From positions 1-5,809 of the forward strand of contig URSW01000114.1 of the NCBI GenBank assembly GCA_900550625.1: 5,809 bases of DNA, in the 5' to 3' direction. The stretch is from an uncultured Eubacteriales bacterium. GTDB taxonomy: Bacteria; Bacillota; Clostridia; Oscillospirales; CAG-272. The translations under genes and the position numbers were made by a program. This document shows positions 1 to 5,809 of the stretch, in pieces. The stretch's first letter is position 1; each line of letters opens with the position of its first letter. Below the pieces are notes generated by a model that saw only the letters and a program-made list of their open reading frames with translations, searched no databases and was not told the DNA's origin.

Positions 1-848
1 CCGTGACGCCTCTCGCGTCGGGTACGAGAGTGTTCACCTCGGCGGGATATAAGCTTCTCGGAGATCTTTATTATTGCTTCGGGGAACAGTATTTCGTTGA
101 AAAGGTCAGCGCGCTTACCGGAATCTCGATCGATTACTTTTACTTCATGAATGTAACCGAGGCTCCCGAGATAATCAAGAGAGTAGGGGAGTTTACGGTT
201 GATCTTGCAACGGATATCTATTCAAACGGCGCCGTGTACGGAACTGCTTCGGGACTTCTCGGAGATGTGACCACCGTACTTCCGCCCGAAACCGAGAAAA
301 AAGATTCCGCAACCTCAAAGGACGGCTCGGATAAGACTGATGGTACAACCGAGTCCGAATCGGTCGAAGAGACCGAGGCGGTGACAGACGAAAACGACAG
401 AAAGACGAGAACAAACTACGATGTCGCGGTAAGAGCGGGCACTGTCACCGTCAACGATACAAATATAACGGCGCTCCTTCTGTTTGAAAATTATGAAAAC
501 GGCGTTGAAGAAAGATGCGACCTTGAATTTCAGATTGCAAAAGGCTTTCTTGCACGTTTGGCATCTCTTACGTCGTCCGAGCTTGATTCTGTTTTCTCGG
601 AAAGCAGCATTTATACGGATTACGACGAATTTTCACGAGAGCTTTATGACGACGGAAAAATAAACACCAATATGGACGTGCCTGTATTTGCAAAAAAGAA
701 AGAGCTTCTTGCCGCTTTCCTCAGATTCACCGTTACCGACCTTGAGTTTCCAGGAAAGTATACGGGCGAATATTTTGCGCCGAGCCTTACGGACGGAACC
801 ACAATGTTCTACAAGTACAAACTTCCGGCAGATCCGGATAAAGAATAA
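1..848 (+). CDS. LytR-CpsA-Psr (LCP) domain-like protein, 3' part only, probably catalytically degenerate
   Basis: The frame is open to the left edge, so the N-terminus is missing; the in-frame GTG at base 3 falls inside the domain and is probably not the start. Residues are numbered from that GTG. Residues 14-75 (GYKLLGDLYYCFGEQYFVEK, then LTGISIDYFYFMNV, then VGEFTVDLATDIY) follow the LCP pattern of a helix before 'lGI.IDYY', then 'VDalGGV.VdvP.dm'. Residues 141-187 follow 'aG...ldg..AL.fvR.R...D..R..RQ..fl.al', and 249-251 (FPG) the late 'lPG' turn. LCP proteins are membrane-anchored extracytoplasmic enzymes that attach teichoic acids or glycans to peptidoglycan; the expected N-terminal membrane helix lies outside the window. 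Two oddities: the arginines usual in the R-x-R and DxxRxxRQ segments are absent (residues 160-164 and 173-179), and residues about 96-137 are a Thr/Ser/Glu/Asp-rich low-complexity insert. It may be a non-catalytic, regulatory or structural LCP relative. The family call is from pattern memory only. Confidence 0.6.
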   Translation, partial: VTPLASGTRVFTSAGYKLLGDLYYCFGEQYFVEKVSALTGISIDYFYFMNVTEAPEIIKRVGEFTVDLATDIYSNGAVYGTASGLLGDVTTVLPPETEKKDSATSKDGSDKTDGTTESESVEETEAVTDENDRKTRTNYDVAVRAGTVTVNDTNITALLLFENYENGVEERCDLEFQIAKGFLARLASLTSSELDSVFSESSIYTDYDEFSRELYDDGKINTNMDVPVFAKKKELLAAFLRFTVTDLEFPGKYTGEYFAPSLTDGTTMFYKYKLPADPDKE

Positions 849-853
849 AACCG

Positions 854-859
854 AAAGGA
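854..859 (+). promoter_or_regulatory. Shine-Dalgarno site for glyQS
   Basis: AAAGGA lies 10 bases before the ATG at 870, in the 21-base gap after the upstream stop codon. It supports 870 as the start over the in-frame ATG at 894, which has no comparable site before it. The short gap leaves no room for a T-box leader or a separate promoter directly in front of glyQS. Any glycine-responsive control would have to lie further upstream, inside or before the LCP-like gene. Confidence 0.75.
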
Positions 860-869
860 TGACAAATCA

Positions 870-2270
870 ATGATTTCAAATTCAGAAAAAACGATGGACA
901 AGATAGTTGCTCTCTGCAAAAACAGAGGCTTCATTTTTCCCGGAAGCGAAATTTACGGCGGCCTTGCAAACTCTTGGGATTACGGTCCGCTCGGTGTTGA
1001 ATTCAAAAATAACGTCAAGCGCGCGTGGTGGAAGAAGTTCGTTCAGGAGTCCGAATTCAACCTCGGACTTGATGCGGCGATCCTTATGAATCCCCGCACA
1101 TGGGTTGCGAGCGGTCACGTCGTGAACTTCAACGATCCGCTGATCGACTGCCGTGCCTGCAAAATGCGTCACCGTGCGGATAAGCTTATCGAGGATTGGA
1201 ACGCCGCAAACGGCATACAGATGACGGTCGAGGCGCTCTCAAACGATGAGATGACCGATTATATTATTGAGCATAAGATTCCGTGCCCCGGATGCGGAAA
1301 GAGTGATTTCACCGGCATCCGCAAGTTTAATATGATGTTTAAGACGTTCCAGGGTGTCACCGAGGATTCCACCACTGAGCTTTATCTCCGTCCCGAGACC
1401 GCTCAGGGAATATTCGTTAATTTCAAGAACATACTCCGCACATCGAGACGTAAGCTTCCGTTCGGAGTATGCCAGATCGGTAAGTCCTTCAGAAATGAAA
1501 TTACTCCCGGAAACTTCACCTTCAGAACCCGTGAGTTTGAGCAGATGGAGCTTGAATTCTTCTGCAAGCCCGGCGAGGATCTCAAGTGGTTTGATTATTG
1601 GCGCAGCTACTGCAAGAGCTTTCTCCTTTCTCTCGGCATGACCGAGGAGCATCTGCGTCTCCGCGATCACGAAAAAGAAGAGCTGTCGCACTATTCCAAT
1701 GCGACTACCGACTTTGAGTTCCTGTTCCCGTTCGGCTGGGGCGAGCTCTGGGGCGTTGCCGACCGCACGAACTTCGACCTTACCGCACATCAGAACGAGA
1801 GCGGCGAATCCATGGAATATTTCGATCCCGATACGAACGAGAAGTATATTCCCTACGTTATTGAGCCGTCGCTCGGCGCCGACCGCGTAGCTCTTGCTTT
1901 CCTGATCGATGCATATGATGAAGAAGTAGTCGATGCAGAAAAGAACGATACCCGCGTAGTGCTTCATCTCCACCCGGCGCTTGCTCCTTATAAGGCGGCA
2001 GTGCTTCCGCTTTCCAAGAAGCTTTCCGATAAGGCAGCGGAGGTATTCCGTTCTCTCACCAAGGACTTTATGGTTGATTTCGACGAGGCGGGCTCGATCG
2101 GCAAGCGTTATCGCAGACAGGATGAGATCGGTACGCCGTTCTGCATCACTTACGATTTTGATTCCGAAACCGACGGTGCCGTTACGGTTCGTGACCGTGA
2201 TACAATGGAGCAGGTCAGAATACCGATAACCGAGCTTTCGGCGTACATTGCCGAGAAGATCGCATTCTGA
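870..2270 (+). CDS. glyQS: Glycine--tRNA ligase, single-chain alpha2 type
   Basis: This cytoplasmic class II aminoacyl-tRNA synthetase joins glycine to tRNA-Gly using ATP. At 466 residues it matches the homodimeric bacterial/archaeal/eukaryotic-type enzyme (about 460 residues in Firmicutes), not the alpha2beta2 GlyQ+GlyS form of E. coli. Visible landmarks are RGFIFPGSEIYGGLANSWDYGPLG near the N-terminus (19-42), RPETAQGIF (174-182), class II motif 2 with F207-R208-N209-E210 and TREFEQMELEFF (220-231), and motif 3 GADRVALAFL (336-345, with R339). The C-terminal anticodon-binding domain starts near 362 and contains GSIGKRYRRQDEIGTPFCI (408-426). Two CxxC pairs, C94/C97 and C139/C142, sit in the insertion between the N-terminal part and motif 2 and could form a zinc knuckle. 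The ATG at 870 is chosen for its AAAGGA site. The stop codon overlaps the rsmA start, suggesting co-transcription and coupled translation. Confidence 0.97.
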   Translation: MISNSEKTMDKIVALCKNRGFIFPGSEIYGGLANSWDYGPLGVEFKNNVKRAWWKKFVQESEFNLGLDAAILMNPRTWVASGHVVNFNDPLIDCRACKMRHRADKLIEDWNAANGIQMTVEALSNDEMTDYIIEHKIPCPGCGKSDFTGIRKFNMMFKTFQGVTEDSTTELYLRPETAQGIFVNFKNILRTSRRKLPFGVCQIGKSFRNEITPGNFTFRTREFEQMELEFFCKPGEDLKWFDYWRSYCKSFLLSLGMTEEHLRLRDHEKEELSHYSNATTDFEFLFPFGWGELWGVADRTNFDLTAHQNESGESMEYFDPDTNEKYIPYVIEPSLGADRVALAFLIDAYDEEVVDAEKNDTRVVLHLHPALAPYKAAVLPLSKKLSDKAAEVFRSLTKDFMVDFDEAGSIGKRYRRQDEIGTPFCITYDFDSETDGAVTVRDRDTMEQVRIPITELSAYIAEKIAF

Positions 2271-2272
2271 TG
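2268..2272 (+). promoter_or_regulatory. TGATG stop/start overlap coupling glyQS to rsmA
   Basis: The glyQS stop codon TGA (2268-2270) shares its last A with the rsmA ATG (2270-2272). Only a weak purine run (GAGAAGA, inside the end of glyQS) precedes the start, so rsmA is probably translated mainly by ribosomes that have just finished glyQS. The start is supported because the next residues lead directly into the conserved RsmA N-terminus. Confidence 0.7.
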
Positions 2273-3181
2273 GATCTCTGCAATCCACGCGAAGTGCGTG
2301 CGCTGCTTGACCGTTACGGTCTTGCTCCGCAGAAGGGATTCGGACAGAATTTTCTTATAAATCCGGATATTCCGGAGAGAATTGCGGAAAGCTCATACAG
2401 TGCGGTACGGTCGCGCCCGTGCGCGGCGTTGGAGATAGGTCCCGGAATAGGGGCGCTTACATCGTCGCTTTGCGAGCGGTTCGACCGTGTGGTCGCCGTT
2501 GAGATAGACCGGGGGCTTCTTCCTCTTCTTGATGAAACCCTCGGAGACTATGATAATGTCACCGTGGTTTCTGCGGATTTTATGACGATCGACGTAGCCG
2601 AATTTTTCCGTGAGCATTTCTCGGGATATGACGTAAGCGTATGCGCGAATCTTCCGTACTATATTACTACACCGATCATAATGAAGCTGTTTGAGTCGTT
2701 TCCCGTGTCCGAAGCAATGCCGATATCGTCAATGACATTTATGGTTCAGCTTGAGGTCGCAGACAGGATATGCTCGATGGAAAGCGCGGGAGATAACGGT
2801 TCGGTTACGGCGTCCATCGGACTTTCGGCAAAAGCGGAAAAGCTTTTCACCGTGGCGGCAGGGAACTTCTATCCGGCACCGTCTGTCAAATCTGCTGTTA
2901 TGAGATTTATTCCGCACGAGAACGGACTGTATTCGGTATATCCGGACGCTCCGACAGATCACGCGGAATGCGAAAGATTTGCGGCAAACGTAAAAAAAGT
3001 TATTGCGGCGGCATTCGCGCAGAGACGTAAGACACTTGCCAATTCTCTTGCGGGGATTTATTCGAAAGAAAAAACGTCGTCCGCGCTTGAACAGTGCGGC
3101 TTCAGACCGGATATCCGTGGCGAGCGCCTCTCAACTGCCGATTTTTGCAGGCTCACGAACATTCTTGAAAAAACGGACTGA
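2270..3181 (+). CDS. rsmA: 16S rRNA (adenine1518-N6/adenine1519-N6)-dimethyltransferase
   Basis: RsmA (KsgA) transfers four methyl groups from S-adenosylmethionine to two adjacent adenines in the 3'-terminal hairpin loop of 16S rRNA, a late step of 30S subunit maturation; loss of the enzyme gives kasugamycin resistance. The 303-residue length is slightly above the usual 270-295. Landmarks are KGFGQNFL (22-29), SAM-binding motif I EIGPGIG (55-61), the acidic ribose-binding E78 in VAVEID, D103 in SADF, catalytic motif IV NLPYYITTPI (127-136), QLEVADRI (160-167), FYPAPSVKSAV (200-210), AFAQRRKTLANSL (248-260), and RGERLS (283-288) in the C-terminal helical domain. It is the last gene of the + strand set; two hairpin terminators follow from about 113 bases after its stop. 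In many Firmicutes rsmA lies beside rnmV (ribonuclease M5), so the glyQS pairing here is a less usual context. Confidence 0.97.
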   Translation: MDLCNPREVRALLDRYGLAPQKGFGQNFLINPDIPERIAESSYSAVRSRPCAALEIGPGIGALTSSLCERFDRVVAVEIDRGLLPLLDETLGDYDNVTVVSADFMTIDVAEFFREHFSGYDVSVCANLPYYITTPIIMKLFESFPVSEAMPISSMTFMVQLEVADRICSMESAGDNGSVTASIGLSAKAEKLFTVAAGNFYPAPSVKSAVMRFIPHENGLYSVYPDAPTDHAECERFAANVKKVIAAAFAQRRKTLANSLAGIYSKEKTSSALEQCGFRPDIRGERLSTADFCRLTNILEKTD

Positions 3182-3293
3182 AATTCCGCGATTGCAGAAA
3201 AAAGCGGTGAGCACGTTAAAACCGCATCGTGATCTGCGAATGCAGAAATCGACGCGAATCGACAAATGCATAAATCTGCAAATGAAGAAAAAT
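3182..3293. repeat. Gene-free spacer with three imperfect copies of a 13-base motif
   Basis: No coding feature is visible between the rsmA stop and the first terminator. The motif GCGATTGCAGAAA (3188-3200) recurs as GCGAATGCAGAAA (3236-3248, one mismatch) and, more weakly, as GCAAATGAAGAAA (3278-3290). AATCGAC is repeated exactly at 3247-3253 and 3257-3263. The copies start 48 and 42 bases apart. No function is apparent; this may simply be A-rich 3' untranslated sequence that has slipped and duplicated. Confidence 0.35.
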
Positions 3294-3332
3294 AAAACGC
3301 AGGGCGTAGAAGTTATACGCTCTGCGTTTTTT
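3294..3332 (+). terminator. Rho-independent terminator after rsmA, probably bidirectional
   Basis: Bases 3297-3308 (ACGCAGGGCGTA) pair with 3316-3327 (TACGCTCTGCGT) over 12 pairs, one of them a G-U wobble (3303/3321), around the 7-base loop GAAGTTA. The stem can extend by three A-T pairs. A run of six T (3327-3332) follows on the + strand. On the opposite strand the same stem is followed by TTTTATTTTT, so it can also stop transcription arriving from the right. Confidence 0.9.
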
Positions 3333-3339
3333 GTCATTG

Positions 3340-3381
3340 AAAACGGAAGCTGCCGGCAAACCCCGGCGGCTTCCGTTTATA
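3340..3381 (-). terminator. Rho-independent terminator for the minus-strand dehydratase genes
   Basis: Bases 3341-3356 and 3363-3378 form a 16-pair stem with one wobble (3351/3368) around a 6-base loop (3357-3362). On the minus strand the stem is followed by TTTT (complement of 3340-3343), about 70 bases after the stop of the minus-strand gene. On the + strand the following sequence is TTTATATTT, so it could also back up the rsmA terminator. The stem is G+C-rich and longer than needed for termination. Confidence 0.8.
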
Positions 3382-3447
3382 TTTCAGATTTTCGATAAGC
3401 CTGAGACCGTAGGTTAAAGGCTTCCGACAATTGAAGGAAAACAGAAA

Positions 3448-4734
3448 TCAAACGAAAATCTCTTCTTTTGCGCCTTCGGCGGAGCTTTCCTCGTTTTCGA
3501 TTACCGCATTTGCAAGCATAAGCTTGAGACGGTTTTCCTGATTGATCTTCGTTGCACCTGCGTCATAGTCGATCGCAACAATGTTTACATCGGGATTTTT
3601 TTCTTTGATCGGCTTCATCATTCCTTTGCCGACAATGTGATTCGGCAGACATCCGAACGGCTGTGCGCACACGATGTTTTTTACACCGGATTGCGAAAGC
3701 TCGATCATTTCGGCGGTGAGAAGCCATCCTTCGCCCATCTTGGCTCCCGTATTTATGTAACCCTTTGTGAGTGTTGAAGTATGGGAGAACGGAGTGGGCG
3801 GAGCAAAATCGGAATTTTCGGAAATTACCTTTATTAGGTCGGACTGCTTTCTCAGGAGCAAGCGGTAGACCGCGCGGATGAACGGCTCCTTGAATTTTCC
3901 GGTTCCGTAAAGCTCGGTATCACGCAGATTGTCAAATACGCAGTACATGAAGAAGTCAAGAAGTCCCGGAACCACGGGCTCGGCGCCTTCCGCAATAAGA
4001 AAATCTTCAAGATCGTTGTTTGCGAGAGGTGAATATTTGACGTATATTTCTCCAACTATACCTACCTTTACCCGCTTTTCCTTCCGCCTCGGAAGATCGT
4101 TGAAATCGGCAATTATCTTAAGGTAGTTCTCCTTGATAAGCGAATACGATACTTTACCGCCCTTTGCCATTTCGGCAGTAAGTATTTCGGTCCATTTTTC
4201 ACAAAGCTCATTCGTCGATCCCGCGACGATCTCATACGGACGGCACTGATTCTTGAGCGACATCAAAAGATCGCCGTAGAGAAGGGCATACGCCATTCTG
4301 TGAAGCATCGGCAGCGTGAGTTTGAATCCGGAATGCTTTTCAATATTTGCAAGACTGAATGAGACTACAGGCACATATCCGTATCCGGCTTTGGCAAGCG
4401 CTTTGCGCAAAAGAGAAATGTAATTGGACGCACGGCATCCGCCGCCGGTCTGGAAAAGCATCAGCGCGGTTTTGTGAGGATCGTATTTTCCGCTCTGTAT
4501 GGCATCTATAAACTGACCGATAACAAGTATTGCGGGGTAGCAGGTGTCGTTATGCACATATTTCAGTCCGCAGTCAGCGATCTGCTTTCCCGTTGTCTCC
4601 AGAAGCTCCATTTTGTATCCGAAGGATCGGAATACGTTCAGTATCAGCTTGAAATGCATGGGGAGCATCATCGGAATAAGAATGGTGTAATCCTTGCGCA
4701 TTTCTTTCGTGAATTCTATGTATGTCTTATCCAT
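3448..4734 (-). CDS. 2-hydroxyacyl-CoA dehydratase (HgdB-like) domain protein: C-terminal part of the giant activase family, encoded separately
   Basis: These 428 residues match, from memory of the family, the C-terminal section of the large clostridial dehydratase-activase proteins: EFTKEMRKDYTILIPMM (7-23), HNDTCYPAILVIGQFI (61-76), QTGGGCRASNYISLLRKAL (95-113), KVGIVGEIYVKYSPLANN (223-240), and near the end AQPFGCLPNHIVGKGMM (357-373). In relatives such as HgdA/HgdB, cysteines hold [4Fe-4S] clusters used in ATP-driven radical dehydration. Here C65, C100, C356 and C362 lie in the most conserved-looking stretches and are candidate ligands. No signal peptide or membrane segment is seen, so it is probably cytoplasmic. 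The ATG at 4734 has an excellent Shine-Dalgarno site and overlaps the upstream gene by 8 bases in another frame. The true substrate is unknown, and a 2-hydroxyacyl-CoA dehydratase activity should not be assumed. The last 15 or so residues are a Glu-rich tail. Confidence 0.85.
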   Translation of the reverse strand: MDKTYIEFTKEMRKDYTILIPMMLPMHFKLILNVFRSFGYKMELLETTGKQIADCGLKYVHNDTCYPAILVIGQFIDAIQSGKYDPHKTALMLFQTGGGCRASNYISLLRKALAKAGYGYVPVVSFSLANIEKHSGFKLTLPMLHRMAYALLYGDLLMSLKNQCRPYEIVAGSTNELCEKWTEILTAEMAKGGKVSYSLIKENYLKIIADFNDLPRRKEKRVKVGIVGEIYVKYSPLANNDLEDFLIAEGAEPVVPGLLDFFMYCVFDNLRDTELYGTGKFKEPFIRAVYRLLLRKQSDLIKVISENSDFAPPTPFSHTSTLTKGYINTGAKMGEGWLLTAEMIELSQSGVKNIVCAQPFGCLPNHIVGKGMMKPIKEKNPDVNIVAIDYDAGATKINQENRLKLMLANAVIENEESSAEGAKEEIFV

Positions 4735-5809
4735 TTTCCGCTCCTTTCGTCATTTTTCGCTCGTCGAGCGCACCGATGAGGCTGCGCAGACGTATTCTGA
4801 CCGCGCCGAGATTCGTGATCTCGTCGATTTTGATCTGCGTGTAGAGCTTTGAGCCGCCCTCGAGGATCGAACGCACCTCGTCTGTCGTAATTGCGTCGAT
4901 TCCGCAGCCGAAAGAAACAAGCTGAACAAGCTCGGTGTCGTCGTGACAGCTTGCATATTTTGCGGCACGGTAAAGCCTTGTGTGATACGTCCACTGATTC
5001 AGCACATGAACAAACTGCGGCTCGGCAAGATGGCAGATGCTGTCCTCGCTCACCGTGACGAATCCGAGCGAGCAGGCAAGACGGTCGATTCCATGCCCTA
5101 TTTCGGGATCGATATGATACGGACGTCCCGCAAGGATCATTATGCGTTTTCCGTTTTCGCGTGCAAATTTCAGCGCGCGTTCTCCCTCGGCGCGAACTCC
5201 CGCCATATATTTCTCGTATTCGTTGAATCCGCGGTCGATAGCACGTCGGATCTCCTTGAGCGGGAACGATCCGACATTGTCGTCGAGAAAACGCTTCAGA
5301 CCTTTAGCCATTTCACGTCTGTTGTTTATGTTGATGTACGGGTAAAGGAATTTTGCTTTTTTCAGCGAGGGCATATTTGCCTGGAGAAGCTCGGAATAGT
5401 AAGCGACTATAGGACAGTTGTAGTGGTTGTCTCCGGCTTTTTCGTTGATATTGTAAGTGAGACAGGGGTAGAATATGTACTCGGCGCCCTGCTCGATAAG
5501 GCTTTCGATATGACCGTGCATAAGTTTTGCGGGGTAGCATGCGGTGTCGGAGGGAATCGAGAACTGTCCTTTTTCGTATGTCGATTTGGTGGATACTTCG
5601 GAAAGTATTACTTTGTATCCCAGCTCATCAAAGATACTGTACCAGAGAGGCAGAAGCTCATACATGCCGAGCGCCATCGGAAGACCTACCGTGGTGCGGT
5701 ATTTCTTCTTCGGATTGCTTGAGCAGAACTTTCTCAGCGCCTCGCGCTTGTATTCGTGCAGATTCGGGATATCGTCCATTTTGACGTTTCCGAGCCCGAG
5801 CCCGCGTTC
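4727..5809 (-). CDS. Acyl-CoA dehydratase activase-related protein (DUF2229 section), 5' end beyond the window
   Basis: The frame is open to the right edge; ten codons precede the first ATG (5779), which has only a weak ribosome site, so the gene probably begins further right. Residues are numbered from 5779. Conserved-looking stretches are TTVGLPMALGMYELLPLWY (29-47), PSDTACYPAKLMHGHIESLI (76-95), FYPCLTYN (103-110), DNHYNCPIVAYYSE (117-130), ILAGRPYHIDPEIGHGID (215-232), VQLVSFGCGIDAITTDEV (285-302), and KIDEITNLGAVRIRLRSLIG (317-336). These match the DUF2229 and following section of giant clostridial activase proteins. Their N-terminal BcrAD/BadFG-type ATPase domains, related to HgdC, would lie outside this window and are not seen. 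C81, C106, C122 and C292 are candidate Fe-S ligands. The product probably works in a complex with the downstream HgdB-like protein, since the two are often one polypeptide. Cytoplasmic, with no membrane segment seen. If 5779 were the real start, the system would be split into three. Confidence 0.83.
   Translation of the reverse strand, partial: ERGLGLGNVKMDDIPNLHEYKREALRKFCSSNPKKKYRTTVGLPMALGMYELLPLWYSIFDELGYKVILSEVSTKSTYEKGQFSIPSDTACYPAKLMHGHIESLIEQGAEYIFYPCLTYNINEKAGDNHYNCPIVAYYSELLQANMPSLKKAKFLYPYININNRREMAKGLKRFLDDNVGSFPLKEIRRAIDRGFNEYEKYMAGVRAEGERALKFARENGKRIMILAGRPYHIDPEIGHGIDRLACSLGFVTVSEDSICHLAEPQFVHVLNQWTYHTRLYRAAKYASCHDDTELVQLVSFGCGIDAITTDEVRSILEGGSKLYTQIKIDEITNLGAVRIRLRSLIGALDERKMTKGAENG
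4741..4747 (-). promoter_or_regulatory. Shine-Dalgarno site inside the upstream gene, serving the HgdB-like gene
   Basis: On the minus strand AAAGGAG is followed by the 6-base spacer CGGAAA and then ATG at 4734-4732. It lies within the last codons of the upstream gene, whose TAA is at 4729-4727, giving the overlap ATGGATAA. This well-placed site argues that the downstream reading frame is a real, separately started gene and not the product of a frameshift error. Confidence 0.85.

Noticed and set aside
849..869. T-box riboswitch or promoter in front of glyQS
   Set aside because: The gap is only 21 bases and holds just the ribosome-binding site.
1239..2288. A 349-codon open frame on the minus strand opposite glyQS
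   Set aside because: It lies wholly antisense to a clearly conserved enzyme, has no recognisable domain, and is explained by the codon bias of the real gene.
3204..3225. GCGGT...ACCGC inverted repeat after rsmA
   Set aside because: Only five pairs around a 12-base loop, with no T-run following; chance is an adequate explanation.
3003..3398. A 131-codon + strand frame running from the rsmA end through both terminators
   Set aside because: It overlaps the conserved RsmA C-terminus in another frame and reads through two strong hairpins; its Arg/Lys-rich translation is typical of a shadow frame.
3397..3423. Small inverted repeat AAGCCT...AGGCTT just after the HgdB-like gene
   Set aside because: A 6-pair stem with a 15-base loop and no adjacent T-run is too weak to call; the 16-pair stem nearby is a far better terminator.
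4727..4760. Programmed frameshift or assembly error joining the two dehydratase genes
   Set aside because: No slippery heptamer plus downstream structure is evident, and the well-spaced Shine-Dalgarno site and ATG explain the junction better as two genes. Read-level checking would still be useful.
4943..5722. A 259-codon open frame on the + strand opposite the DUF2229 gene
   Set aside because: It is a shadow of the real minus-strand gene. The translation has no family resemblance, and the minus-strand frame carries all the conserved motifs.

Overview
The window looks like chromosome from an anaerobic Firmicute, most likely class Clostridia and perhaps an uncultured gut-type member of the Ruminococcaceae/Oscillospiraceae kind. 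This is inferred from the one-chain (alpha2) glycyl-tRNA synthetase, a LytR-CpsA-Psr-like protein, strong AAAGGA(G) Shine-Dalgarno sites, and a 2-hydroxyacyl-CoA dehydratase/activase-type protein pair typical of strict anaerobes. Base composition is balanced (near 50% G+C by eye). Nothing in the window is a mobile element, CRISPR array, tRNA or rRNA.

Left part (1-3181, + strand): three tightly packed genes read in one direction. The first is the 3' end of a degenerate LCP-domain protein. After 21 bases comes glycyl-tRNA synthetase (glyQS), which overlaps the 16S rRNA dimethyltransferase rsmA by one base (TGATG). The last two are translation housekeeping functions, one charging tRNA-Gly and one modifying the 30S subunit. 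They are probably co-transcribed and translationally coupled.

Middle (3182-3447): a gene-free convergent junction. It holds a short stretch with three imperfect copies of a 13-base motif, then two strong back-to-back hairpins that end transcription from both sides.

Right part (3448-5809, - strand): two overlapping genes. They correspond to the DUF2229 middle section and the HgdB-like C-terminal section of the giant clostridial '2-hydroxyacyl-CoA dehydratase activase' proteins, which I recall as usually one chain of about 1400 residues. Here the chain is split in two by a stop codon, an internal ATG with a near-perfect Shine-Dalgarno site, and an 8-base overlap. The upstream gene runs off the right edge, and its reading frame is open to the last base. 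The family's substrate is not known to me. The conserved cysteines suggest an Fe-S electron-transfer or radical-generating role.

I find no clear new multi-gene system. The points most worth a second look are the genuine two-gene split of the activase/dehydratase giant and the LCP-like protein, which appears to have lost the family's catalytic arginines and gained an acidic insert.
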